A DNA stretch of 22,917 nt, from positions 1 through 22,917 of the IMG/VR virus record IMGVR_UViG_3300031758_000601; one strand, written 5' to 3'. Below, piece after piece: positions 6,578 to 11,901 of the stretch (within the stretch, counting starts at the first letter, position 1; each line of letters begins with the position of its first letter). The position numbers were made by a program, and so were the translations under genes. The notes beneath the pieces are model-generated. The model saw only the letters and a program-made list of their open reading frames with translations. It searched no databases and was not told where the DNA came from. The DNA is from a virus.

Positions 6578-6637
6578 AAAAACCCCCTAAAAATCCCACA
6601 AAAACCCCATCCAAAAAACTCGCAAAAAACCCTTAAA
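6578..6637. promoter_or_regulatory. Helically phased A-tracts (predicted bent DNA)
   Basis: A-runs begin at 6578, 6589, 6600, 6613, 6624 and 6635 (five or six As each, three in the last), so the spacing is 11, 11, 13, 11 and 11 bp, separated by C-rich blocks. A-tracts repeated at about one helical turn are known to bend DNA. The tract ends four bases before the start codon of the gene at 6642. Confidence 0.55.
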
Positions 6638-6641
6638 CCAT

Positions 6642-7274
6642 ATGGCAAAAATCCTCGTGGCTTGTGAAGAAAGCCAATCAGTAACAAAAATCCTTCGTGA
6701 ACTTGGTCATGAAGCTTATTCATGTGACATATTACCTTGTAGTGGTGGTCATCCTGAATGGCATTTCCAGGAAGATGTGTTTAAAGTGATTAACAAAGGA
6801 TGGGATTTAATGATTGCACATCCTCCTTGCACTTTTTTATCTGTTAGTGGTGCAAGACATCTCTATAATAAGGATGGATCACCTAACCTAGAAAGGTATA
6901 AAAACCAAGCTATAGCTTTAGATTTTGTCCAAAAACTTATGGATGCACCTATTCCTAGAATAGCTATTGAGAACCCTGTTTCGGTTATATCAACAAAAAT
7001 CCGTAAACCTGATCAGATTATTCAGCCATATATGTTTGGTGATGAAGCTACAAAAACAACTTGTCTATGGCTTAAAAATCTACCAAAGCTAGAGCCTACA
7101 AATATTGTTGGTAAAGGTGAAAGGACTGTTTTTAAGAGTGGTAAATCTCACCCTAAATGGTATGCTGATGCCTTAGCAACTGCAAAATCTCCTGCTGAAC
7201 GTAGAACTTTAAGATCTAAAACATTTGAAGGTATTGCACGAGCTATGGCTACACAATGGACAAAAGATTTATAA
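6642..7274 (+). CDS. DNA cytosine-methyltransferase-like phage protein
   Basis: A 210-residue protein with features of the C5-cytosine methyltransferase fold in reduced form: an N-terminal strand MAKILVACEESQSV in the cofactor-binding position, AHPPC at residues 59-63 matching motif IV with its catalytic Pro-Cys, and IENPV at 109-113 matching motif VI. The ILPCSGGHPEW and QPYMFGDEATKTTCLWLK segments are typical of a widespread phage family usually annotated as DNA cytosine methyltransferase or as unknown. It is shorter than classical enzymes (over 300 residues) and lacks an obvious target-recognition domain, so activity on DNA is inferred. It probably modifies phage DNA against host restriction. 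It is preceded by a 232-bp regulatory-looking gap. Confidence 0.7.
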   Translation: MAKILVACEESQSVTKILRELGHEAYSCDILPCSGGHPEWHFQEDVFKVINKGWDLMIAHPPCTFLSVSGARHLYNKDGSPNLERYKNQAIALDFVQKLMDAPIPRIAIENPVSVISTKIRKPDQIIQPYMFGDEATKTTCLWLKNLPKLEPTNIVGKGERTVFKSGKSHPKWYADALATAKSPAERRTLRSKTFEGIARAMATQWTKDL

Positions 7275-7301
7275 ATTTTCACAAATTTTTAAGAATAAAT
7301 G

Positions 7302-7332
7302 TTGTAAAATATAAAAACAATTACTAATTTTA
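7302..7332 (+). promoter_or_regulatory. Putative Bacteroidota-type promoter
   Basis: TTG at 7302-7304 and TAATTTTA at 7325-7332 are separated by 20 bp, the spacing expected between the -33 and -7 (TAnnTTTG) elements. Transcription would begin near 7339, about 22 bp before the next start codon. The last base of the -7 element differs from consensus. Confidence 0.45.
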
Positions 7333-7360
7333 CGCTTAACACAACCAAAACAAAAAACTC

Positions 7361-7558
7361 ATGCACGAATTAATCACACTCAGTTATCAGATGAAGTGCG
7401 GTATTACTGGCACAATCATCGACAAAGGCGAACAAGCCTATTACAATCATCAGACAAAAACTTGCATACATCCTTTGGAATATGAAAGGAATATGAGCCA
7501 GGTTAAGATTGGTGATCCAAAAACCTATTTTACAAGACACCAAAAACTTAATAAATAA
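7361..7558 (+). CDS. Hypothetical protein (65 aa)
   Basis: A 65-residue basic protein, MHELITLSYQMKCGITGTII at the start, with single cysteines in CGITG and TCIHP and several histidines. A metal site is possible but not convincing. It follows a promoter-like sequence and overlaps the next start codon by one base (TAATG at 7556-7560), so it is translationally coupled to the zinc-ribbon gene. No function is recognised. Confidence 0.7.
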   Translation: MHELITLSYQMKCGITGTIIDKGEQAYYNHQTKTCIHPLEYERNMSQVKIGDPKTYFTRHQKLNK

Positions 7559-7740
7559 TGTCATACTCAACTTGCTGTGGAGCACATACCACAATGCCTG
7601 AACTAGGAATCTGTCCTGACTGCTTAGAACATTGCGATTGGGAAGATGAAGAAGAAGAGCCATCAGATGATCAAACATTTAATAACAATAATACCGAAGG
7701 TGGTATAACTGGAACACCTAATAACTGGCAAGGAAGATAA
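7558..7740 (+). CDS. Small zinc-ribbon-like protein (60 aa)
   Basis: A 60-residue protein with SYSTCCGAHTTMPELGICPDCLEHC: a CC pair near residue 6 and CPDCLEHC near residue 19 make a four- or five-cysteine zinc knuckle. The rest is an acidic, Asn/Gly-rich tail (EDEEEEPSDDQ, then NNNNTEGG). This STCCGA...CPDC pattern is frequent in small phage and Bacteroidota proteins of unknown role. The start codon overlaps the previous stop. Confidence 0.75.
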   Translation: MSYSTCCGAHTTMPELGICPDCLEHCDWEDEEEEPSDDQTFNNNNTEGGITGTPNNWQGR

Positions 7741-7771
7741 AAATATTAAAACACATAAAAAACAAACAAAC

Positions 7772-7981
7772 ATGAAATTCGAATTTGTAGAAGAAACAGA
7801 CCTAGTTTTAAACAGTACATTGTACTATACAAAGCAAGACGGTATCTTAGTTAGCGGATCTATAAATATCAATAAGGATAAGGCTTATGATTTATTTATG
7901 AAGCTTAGTCAAGGTATGCCACTTAGATTAACAGAAGTCCTAGAAACAAAAACTTATCAAAAACCCTCACAAGAGGAATAA
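7772..7981 (+). CDS. Hypothetical protein (69 aa)
   Basis: A 69-residue acidic/neutral protein with an N-terminal beta-rich half (MKFEFVEETDLVLNSTLYYT, then DGILVSGSINI) and a short helical part, DKAYDLFMKLSQG. The leader ACAAACAAACA before ATG 7772 is the typical A-rich start context. No motif identifies a function; it lies in a run of small early genes. Confidence 0.7.
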   Translation: MKFEFVEETDLVLNSTLYYTKQDGILVSGSININKDKAYDLFMKLSQGMPLRLTEVLETKTYQKPSQEE

Positions 7982-7995
7982 AAAACCCAAAACCA

Positions 7996-8226
7996 ATGTT
8001 GAAACTAACCCTAGAACAAAAGAAAAAAGGTATCAAAGAAGAGTTTACCTATGTAAACAGTAACGGAAGAATGTCAAAACAATACACCTACAAAGGGATG
8101 TATATTACTTGGGATAATCAAATCCTACATGGCAAATGGTATTACTGGAGAGCAAGTTATTACGCTTCTTTAGATGCAGCAGTTCAAGGAATAGACAGAC
8201 ATATCAATCACTTTAAAACTAAATAA
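7996..8226 (+). CDS. Hypothetical protein (76 aa)
   Basis: A 76-residue basic protein rich in aromatic residues (YTYKGMYITWDNQILHGKWY, then RASYYASLDAAVQGIDRHINHF). The alternation suggests a small beta-sheet followed by a helix, possibly nucleic-acid binding by its charge, but there is no recognisable family. It starts 14 bp after the preceding stop with an A-rich leader and ends 4 bp before the next start. Confidence 0.7.
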   Translation: MLKLTLEQKKKGIKEEFTYVNSNGRMSKQYTYKGMYITWDNQILHGKWYYWRASYYASLDAAVQGIDRHINHFKTK

Positions 8227-8230
8227 ACAA

Positions 8231-8431
8231 ATGCAAGAGATCACAGACTACAAAAGCCTATTTAAGTATGGCGACATGAAGAAGATTATGGAGATAACAG
8301 GCTATAGTCGTTATGTTATTGAAACAAGACTTAAGAACAATGATTATGAGATGACCGAGTTAATCAAAACATTCTATAACAAAAAACTCGAACTATTAAA
8401 AACACAAATCAATGATTACAGCGAAATATAG
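8231..8431 (+). CDS. Small helix-turn-helix protein
   Basis: A 66-residue protein. Residues about 14-35 (GDMKKIMEITGYSRYVIETRL) read as a helix-turn-helix: helix, Gly-Tyr-Ser turn, recognition helix. It ends in a helical ELIKTFYNKKLELLKTQ segment. Similar short proteins in Bacteroidota phages look like truncated regulators. A role in early gene regulation is inferred. The last 20 bases overlap the DnaA-domain gene in the +1 frame. Confidence 0.65.
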   Translation: MQEITDYKSLFKYGDMKKIMEITGYSRYVIETRLKNNDYEMTELIKTFYNKKLELLKTQINDYSEI

Positions 8432-8786
8432 AACTCCAAGACAAAATCTATTTAAAAGAAAGATACACAATGTGGACCAGGATATAGTCAATAACATAGT
8501 AAAGCAAATATCTATTGTCACTAATTTACCTGAAAAAGTGATTACTAAAAAAGGTAGATATAGACCTCAGGTACTTGCTCGTAATATGTGCTTTTATATC
8601 CTTCATGTTCACTATAAACAAAAAGCCGCTCAGATAGCTCCTTATTTTAACAAGGATAGGACTACAGTTTTACATGGCATTAACACCTTTGTAAACGATA
8701 TAGAGGTAGTACCTTACTATATGGAGCAATATCAGACAGTAAGAAGCAAAATAAAGATTCCTAAATTATATTCAGATAACTATTAA
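8412..8786 (+). CDS. DnaA domain IV-like DNA-binding protein
   Basis: A 124-residue protein whose residues about 51-98 match the C-terminal DnaA-box-binding domain of the bacterial initiator DnaA: ARNMCFYILHVHYKQKAAQI followed by APYFNKDRTTVLHGI at 76-90. This corresponds to the DnaA signature (IG..F..RDHTTV.HA), with the Arg-Thr-Thr-Val and His needed for base contacts retained. There is no AAA+ ATPase part, so it is a free-standing DNA-binding domain. It may bind DnaA boxes to start or regulate phage replication or to compete with host DnaA. A perfect box, TTATCCACA, lies just downstream at 8855-8863. It is embedded in the replication arm. Confidence 0.8.
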   Translation: MITAKYRTPRQNLFKRKIHNVDQDIVNNIVKQISIVTNLPEKVITKKGRYRPQVLARNMCFYILHVHYKQKAAQIAPYFNKDRTTVLHGINTFVNDIEVVPYYMEQYQTVRSKIKIPKLYSDNY

Positions 8787-8796
8787 AACAAACAAA

Positions 8797-8994
8797 ATGC
8801 TATCAACATTCGCACACATGAACGAAGTAGACAAAAAAATCTTTGTCGCTAAGATTATCCACAACATGAACTACAGTCAATCTAGTTTTGAAACTATGGA
8901 GGCAATAGTTAAAATGTGGGAACAATACCCAATCAAACAAGCAACTTTTTTTACACAATCAAATCAATTAACAAATGGAATTGCAAACAACTAA
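8797..8994 (+). CDS. Hypothetical protein (65 aa)
   Basis: A 65-residue, mostly helical protein (DKKIFVAKIIHNMNYSQ, then FETMEAIVKMWEQYP) with no recognised motif. Its ATG at 8797 follows the A-rich leader AAAACAAACAAA, and its last 20 bases overlap the start of the next gene in the +1 frame, so the two are probably coupled. The coding sequence contains a consensus DnaA box at 8855-8863. Confidence 0.65.
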   Translation: MLSTFAHMNEVDKKIFVAKIIHNMNYSQSSFETMEAIVKMWEQYPIKQATFFTQSNQLTNGIANN

Positions 8995-9652
8995 CAATCA
9001 AATTCAAGCTCCTAGTTACCAAATGGTCAACAAGGACTCTATGCTATCCTTATCTAACGAGCTTAAACGCTTTGTAAAGGATGCACACTTAGTATCTAAC
9101 ATCAAGGGTAAGGACTATTGTAACGTAGAAGCCTGGCAGATGGCAGGAGCTTCATTAGGCTTATTCCCTATCATTACAAGCGTACAAGACTTATCAAGTG
9201 AAAAAGAGATTAAGTATATGGCTACTTGCGAGGTTAGATCATACCAAGACAATAAGTTGGTATCAGTAGGCATAGCAATATGCTCAAACAAAGAGGGTAG
9301 CAAAAAATTCTTTGATGAGTATGCAATCTTATCTATGGCACAGACTAGAGCAGTAGGTAAGGCATTCCGTAATCAGTTAGCATGGTTGATGAAGGCTGCT
9401 GGATTCGAGGCGACACCTGCTGAAGAGATGGATTTTGTTCATGAAGAGCCGAAAAAAACCTCTAAGCCAGTACAAACAGTTGTAGCTGAAATCTTAGAAG
9501 AAGAGCCTACAAGAGAAGAAATCATGATGGAAGTAGCTAAGTGTACTAAGGTTAAGCAATTAACTGATATATACTTTACTTTCAAGCAATCATTTGATTC
9601 TGATGAAACATTGATGAAGGTATTAAAAATGAAAAAAGAAAATCTAAAATAA
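8975..9652 (+). CDS. Putative single-strand DNA annealing/recombination protein
   Basis: A 225-residue protein. After a Gln/Asn-rich start there is a beta-rich region (KDYCNVEAWQMAGASLGLFP, then KYMATCEVRSYQDNKLVSVG) and a helical signature at about 114-152, EYAILSMAQTRAVGKAFRNQ followed by AGFEATPAEEM. The A-x-TRA-x-x-KA-x-R pattern is shared with phage single-strand annealing proteins of the Erf/Rad52-like type that I know. The acidic/basic C-terminal tail looks flexible and ends in a small helical domain. Such proteins load on ssDNA and drive annealing-based recombination and concatemer formation. Neighbours (DnaA-like, DnaB) support a replication role. The exact family is uncertain without a profile search. 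Confidence 0.6.
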   Translation: MELQTTNNQIQAPSYQMVNKDSMLSLSNELKRFVKDAHLVSNIKGKDYCNVEAWQMAGASLGLFPIITSVQDLSSEKEIKYMATCEVRSYQDNKLVSVGIAICSNKEGSKKFFDEYAILSMAQTRAVGKAFRNQLAWLMKAAGFEATPAEEMDFVHEEPKKTSKPVQTVVAEILEEEPTREEIMMEVAKCTKVKQLTDIYFTFKQSFDSDETLMKVLKMKKENLK

Positions 9653-9653
9653 T

Positions 9654-10118
9654 ATGAATTTAACATTATTACCCAAAGTAGAACTTGCTTCTATTGAGCC
9701 TAACAAATTTGCTATTGAGTTAATCAAGTCGCAGATAGTAGATCACTTTACACAGACTGGTGAATCACCTTTAGAGCTACTCGTTAAGTCTGAGGCTGTA
9801 GTACAGCTCTTAGAAGGCATTAGAGCCGATTTAAAAGAGTTAGTATTAGATGAGCTTAGTAAGTATCCTGGAGGCAAGGCTGAGGTCTTAGGAAGCGAAA
9901 TGGCTAAGTTTGAATCAGGTGTTAAGTATATCTATGACCAAGACTATACTTGGAGCAAGATGAATGACCAATTAGAGTCTATGAAGTTTGCCATAAAGGA
10001 AAGGGAAAAGATGCTTAGAACACTACCAACCTCTATGGTTGATCCTGAATCGGGCGAAATGGTACATCCAGCACCTAGAATTAGCACTACAACCTTTAAG
10101 ATTAACTTAAAGAAATAA
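9654..10118 (+). CDS. Helical hypothetical protein next to the annealing protein
   Basis: A 154-residue protein, predicted mostly helical: FAIELIKSQIVDHFTQ, then LVKSEAVVQLLEGIRADLKE and YTWSKMNDQLESMKFAIKER, which could form a coiled coil. The C-terminus (PRISTTTFKINLKK) is a short beta strand. It starts one base after the stop of the putative annealing protein (TAATATG), so they are coupled. By position it could be a partner in recombination, like other helical proteins that flank phage annealing proteins, but I see no diagnostic motif. Confidence 0.7.
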   Translation: MNLTLLPKVELASIEPNKFAIELIKSQIVDHFTQTGESPLELLVKSEAVVQLLEGIRADLKELVLDELSKYPGGKAEVLGSEMAKFESGVKYIYDQDYTWSKMNDQLESMKFAIKEREKMLRTLPTSMVDPESGEMVHPAPRISTTTFKINLKK

Positions 10119-10125
10119 AAATCTT

Positions 10126-10184
10126 AACCACCTCATGATAAAATATTAATAACCTGATAGTAATTAGTGAAACTTGGGGTGGTT
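10126..10184 (+). repeat. Long-range inverted repeat AACCACCTCA / TGGGGTGGTT
   Basis: The arms at 10126-10135 and 10175-10184 form a 10-bp stem (one G-U pair) around a 39-nt A+T-rich loop and are followed by TATTTTAAA. It starts eight bases after the stop of the gene ending at 10118 and precedes a small membrane-protein gene. It could be a weak terminator or an mRNA 3'-end structure; the large loop makes a classical intrinsic terminator unlikely. Confidence 0.4.
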
Positions 10185-10200
10185 ATTTTAAACTACAAAC

Positions 10201-10317
10201 ATGAAACAAGCGATAATATTTTTATACGAGTTAGTAAAGTTTATAGTAATATCAATACCACTAGCAATATTGCTATTTGTAACATTAAGCATAATTAGTA
10301 AATTCAAGAAGATATGA
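10201..10317 (+). CDS. Small single-pass membrane protein (38 aa)
   Basis: An ATG at 10201 (leader AACTACAAAC) opens a 38-codon frame ending in TGA at 10315-10317. The product is one hydrophobic helix (residues about 13-32, KFIVISIPLAILLFVTLSII) with a basic end SKFKKI. The stop overlaps the next start in an ATGA arrangement, which supports real translation. No function can be assigned; it resembles the other tiny membrane proteins in this window. Confidence 0.55.
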   Translation: MKQAIIFLYELVKFIVISIPLAILLFVTLSIISKFKKI

Positions 10318-10526
10318 TGGAGATTGCAGGATTAGAGAACTCAGTACCAGTGAGGATGATTTATGTTGACGATAAAAGTGAAGTATTGTTTAAATCTTTA
10401 GCTCATGCAGCAAGGAATACAAGGATCACACAAGACTCAATAAAGAAATCACTTAGCCCTTTACTAAAGAAGAAATTTAAGCATAATAATAGAGATGTTG
10501 TTTTTAGGATAGTAAAGGATAAATAG
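10314..10526 (+). CDS. Small basic hypothetical protein (70 aa)
   Basis: A 70-residue protein starting in the ATGA overlap with the small membrane gene (a second ATG follows at 10317). Residues 14-32 (VRMIYVDDKSEVLFKSLAHA) followed by ARNTRITQDSIKKSL and a basic KKKFKHNNRDVVFRIVKDK tail resemble the short domain in which a target sequence is recognised by a NUMOD1-like or helix-turn-helix fold (SLAHAARNTRITQDSIKKSL). It is possibly a remnant or stand-alone DNA-binding module. The frame ends at the promoter-like element 10527-10534. Confidence 0.65.
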   Translation: MMEIAGLENSVPVRMIYVDDKSEVLFKSLAHAARNTRITQDSIKKSLSPLLKKKFKHNNRDVVFRIVKDK

Positions 10527-10534
10527 TATATTTG
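10527..10534 (+). promoter_or_regulatory. Consensus -7 promoter element TATATTTG
   Basis: A perfect match to the Bacteroidota -7 element TAnnTTTG directly after the stop codon at 10524-10526. No clear TTG lies at the ideal -33 distance; the nearest is 26 bp upstream (10498-10500), with a T-run at 10501-10505. Transcription would start near 10538, the first base of the first hairpin stem below. Confidence 0.45.
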
Positions 10535-10604
10535 TAATGTATTATGCGACAATACAACAAAGAATTTATTGGGTGGAGGATAAACAGGTAGTCGCATTAC
10601 CTGT
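10532..10604 (+). ncRNA. Kissing-loop RNA leader: two hairpins with complementary loops
   Basis: Hairpin A is TGTATT-ATGCGAC-AATACA (10538-10556), extended below a two-base bulge by TTGT/ACAA (10532-10535 with 10557-10560). Hairpin B is ACAGGTA-GTCGCAT-TACCTGT (10584-10604). The two 7-nt loops, ATGCGAC (10544-10550) and GTCGCAT (10591-10597), are perfect reverse complements, so the RNA can form an intramolecular kissing complex, or pair between two RNA molecules. After hairpin B come GAGTCTGAAGCCC and a T-run (10618-10624), and GGG at 10571-10573 could pair with CCC at 10615-10617. The start codon of the replisome-organiser gene is at 10631. No known riboswitch class is recognised. Confidence 0.6.
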
Positions 10605-10630
10605 GAGTCTGAAGCCCTTTTTTTATTTTT

Positions 10631-11263
10631 ATGGCTCAATTTTATACAACGATTATCCATCCAGTTAGGAAGGCTTTTCATTTATCTTGTAACGAGTACT
10701 GTGTATTAGATACTATACTGCGTATGCAAAACAACGATTCTCATTGGTGTTATATGAGTAGGGAAACAATGGCAGATGATTTAGACTTGTCAAAGCAATC
10801 TATTTTAAACATTATCAAGGGTCTTATTTTAAAGGGATTAGTAACTAAGCATGAGAAGACAAACCATCTTAGATGTGCAGGTACATTTAAGGATGCTATA
10901 GATGACTATAGAAGTTTTGGTATTGCAGATGACCACTTTACCGTTGGTAAAGAAAGTTTACCTAAGGGGTCAAAAAAGTTTACCTCAGATGGTAAAGAAT
11001 CTTTACCCAACAATACAATTAACAATAATAAGACATTTATAAAGCCACAGCCTTTAGAGGTTAGTAGTTATGCTAAAGAAATAGACTTTGTTTTAGATGG
11101 TGAATATTTCTGTGATCACTACGAAGCTAGAGGATGGAAACTTAACTCAGGGATAATGAAAGATTGGAAGGCTACTGTAAGAACTTGGAAAAGGAATAGT
11201 TCCAAATTTAATACTACTAATGTACCTACAAACAAAATAACTACACAAATAAAACTTAAATAA
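10631..11263 (+). CDS. Phage replisome organiser / replication initiation protein
   Basis: A 210-residue protein. The N-terminal 90 residues form a winged helix-turn-helix (NEYCVLDTILRMQNNDSHWC, then SRETMADDLDLSKQSILNII and LILKGLVTKHEK) as in phage replication initiators and DnaD/O-like proteins. A variable linker follows, and near residues 155-190 there is the helical motif FCDHYEARGWKLNSGIMKDW followed by RTWKRN, typical of the C-terminal helicase-loading region of replisome organisers. It lies two genes upstream of DnaB and probably binds the origin and loads the helicase. Unlike its neighbours, its ATG is preceded by a U-rich stretch (CTTTTTTTATTTTT), and a stop in frame at 10610 excludes an earlier start. 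Confidence 0.75.
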   Translation: MAQFYTTIIHPVRKAFHLSCNEYCVLDTILRMQNNDSHWCYMSRETMADDLDLSKQSILNIIKGLILKGLVTKHEKTNHLRCAGTFKDAIDDYRSFGIADDHFTVGKESLPKGSKKFTSDGKESLPNNTINNNKTFIKPQPLEVSSYAKEIDFVLDGEYFCDHYEARGWKLNSGIMKDWKATVRTWKRNSSKFNTTNVPTNKITTQIKLK

Positions 11264-11901
11264 TGATTTTAAATGATGATTTTAGAAAATACGATTACCC
11301 TAAAGGATTAACAATAACTGATCCTCCATATAATCAGAGCTATAGATATTCTAGTTATAAGGATAATTTAAAATTAGATGAATATATAGAATTGTTAAAA
11401 TGTATAAAAACTCCTTGTGTAATTATTCATTATCCTGAAGAAACAATAAACATTTTATCAAAATGCTTTGATAATTGCGAACAAGTTGTTACATGGGTTT
11501 ATAATTCTAATACTGGTAAGCAAAGTAGAACTATAAGTTGGTGGGGTTGTAAACCTGATTTTACCAAAGTATTACAACCTTTTAAAAACCCTAATGATAA
11601 AAGAATAAAATCATATATAAACAGAACTGGTAAAAACGGTGCTAAATTATATGATTGGTGGGAAGTTCAGCAAGTAAAAAATACTAGCAAACAAAAAACT
11701 GAACATCCATGTCAAATACCAGAAGAAATTATCAAAAGAATCATACTAACAACTGCTAAAAATGATGAACTAATAATTGACCCATTTGCAGGAAGCGGTA
11801 CGACATTAAAGGTTGCAAAAGAATTAGGTTATAGTTATATAGGTTATGAAATTGATGAAAATTATATAAAGATTATTAAAAACAGATTAAAAACATTATG
11901 A
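11263..11901 (+). CDS. Beta-class DNA amino-methyltransferase (N6-adenine or N4-cytosine)
   Basis: A 212-residue methyltransferase with motif IV DPPYN at residues about 19-23 before motif I DPFAGSGTT near 173-181, the motif order of the beta class. The region between (TWVYNSNTGKQS, KPVL-like FTKVLQPF) is short, so the target-recognition part is small. It transfers a methyl group from S-adenosylmethionine to an exocyclic amino group of adenine or cytosine. No restriction enzyme gene is present next to it, so it probably protects or marks phage DNA. The start overlaps the replisome-organiser stop by one base, and its end overlaps the helicase start by four bases (ATGA), so the three are one translational unit. 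It is noticeably more A+T-rich than its neighbours. Confidence 0.85.
   Translation: MILNDDFRKYDYPKGLTITDPPYNQSYRYSSYKDNLKLDEYIELLKCIKTPCVIIHYPEETINILSKCFDNCEQVVTWVYNSNTGKQSRTISWWGCKPDFTKVLQPFKNPNDKRIKSYINRTGKNGAKLYDWWEVQQVKNTSKQKTEHPCQIPEEIIKRIILTTAKNDELIIDPFAGSGTTLKVAKELGYSYIGYEIDENYIKIIKNRLKTL

Noticed and set aside
10151-10175. Possible second hammerhead (CCTGATAG ... GTGAAAC)
   Set aside because: The core would need CUGANGA; here positions 8 and 9 are A-G instead of G-A and the flanking stems do not line up, so cleavage is not expected.
10571-10580. GGGTGG resembling the T-box antiterminator sequence
   Set aside because: Only six bases match, there is no room for the specifier stem, and T-boxes are not expected in this context; coincidence.
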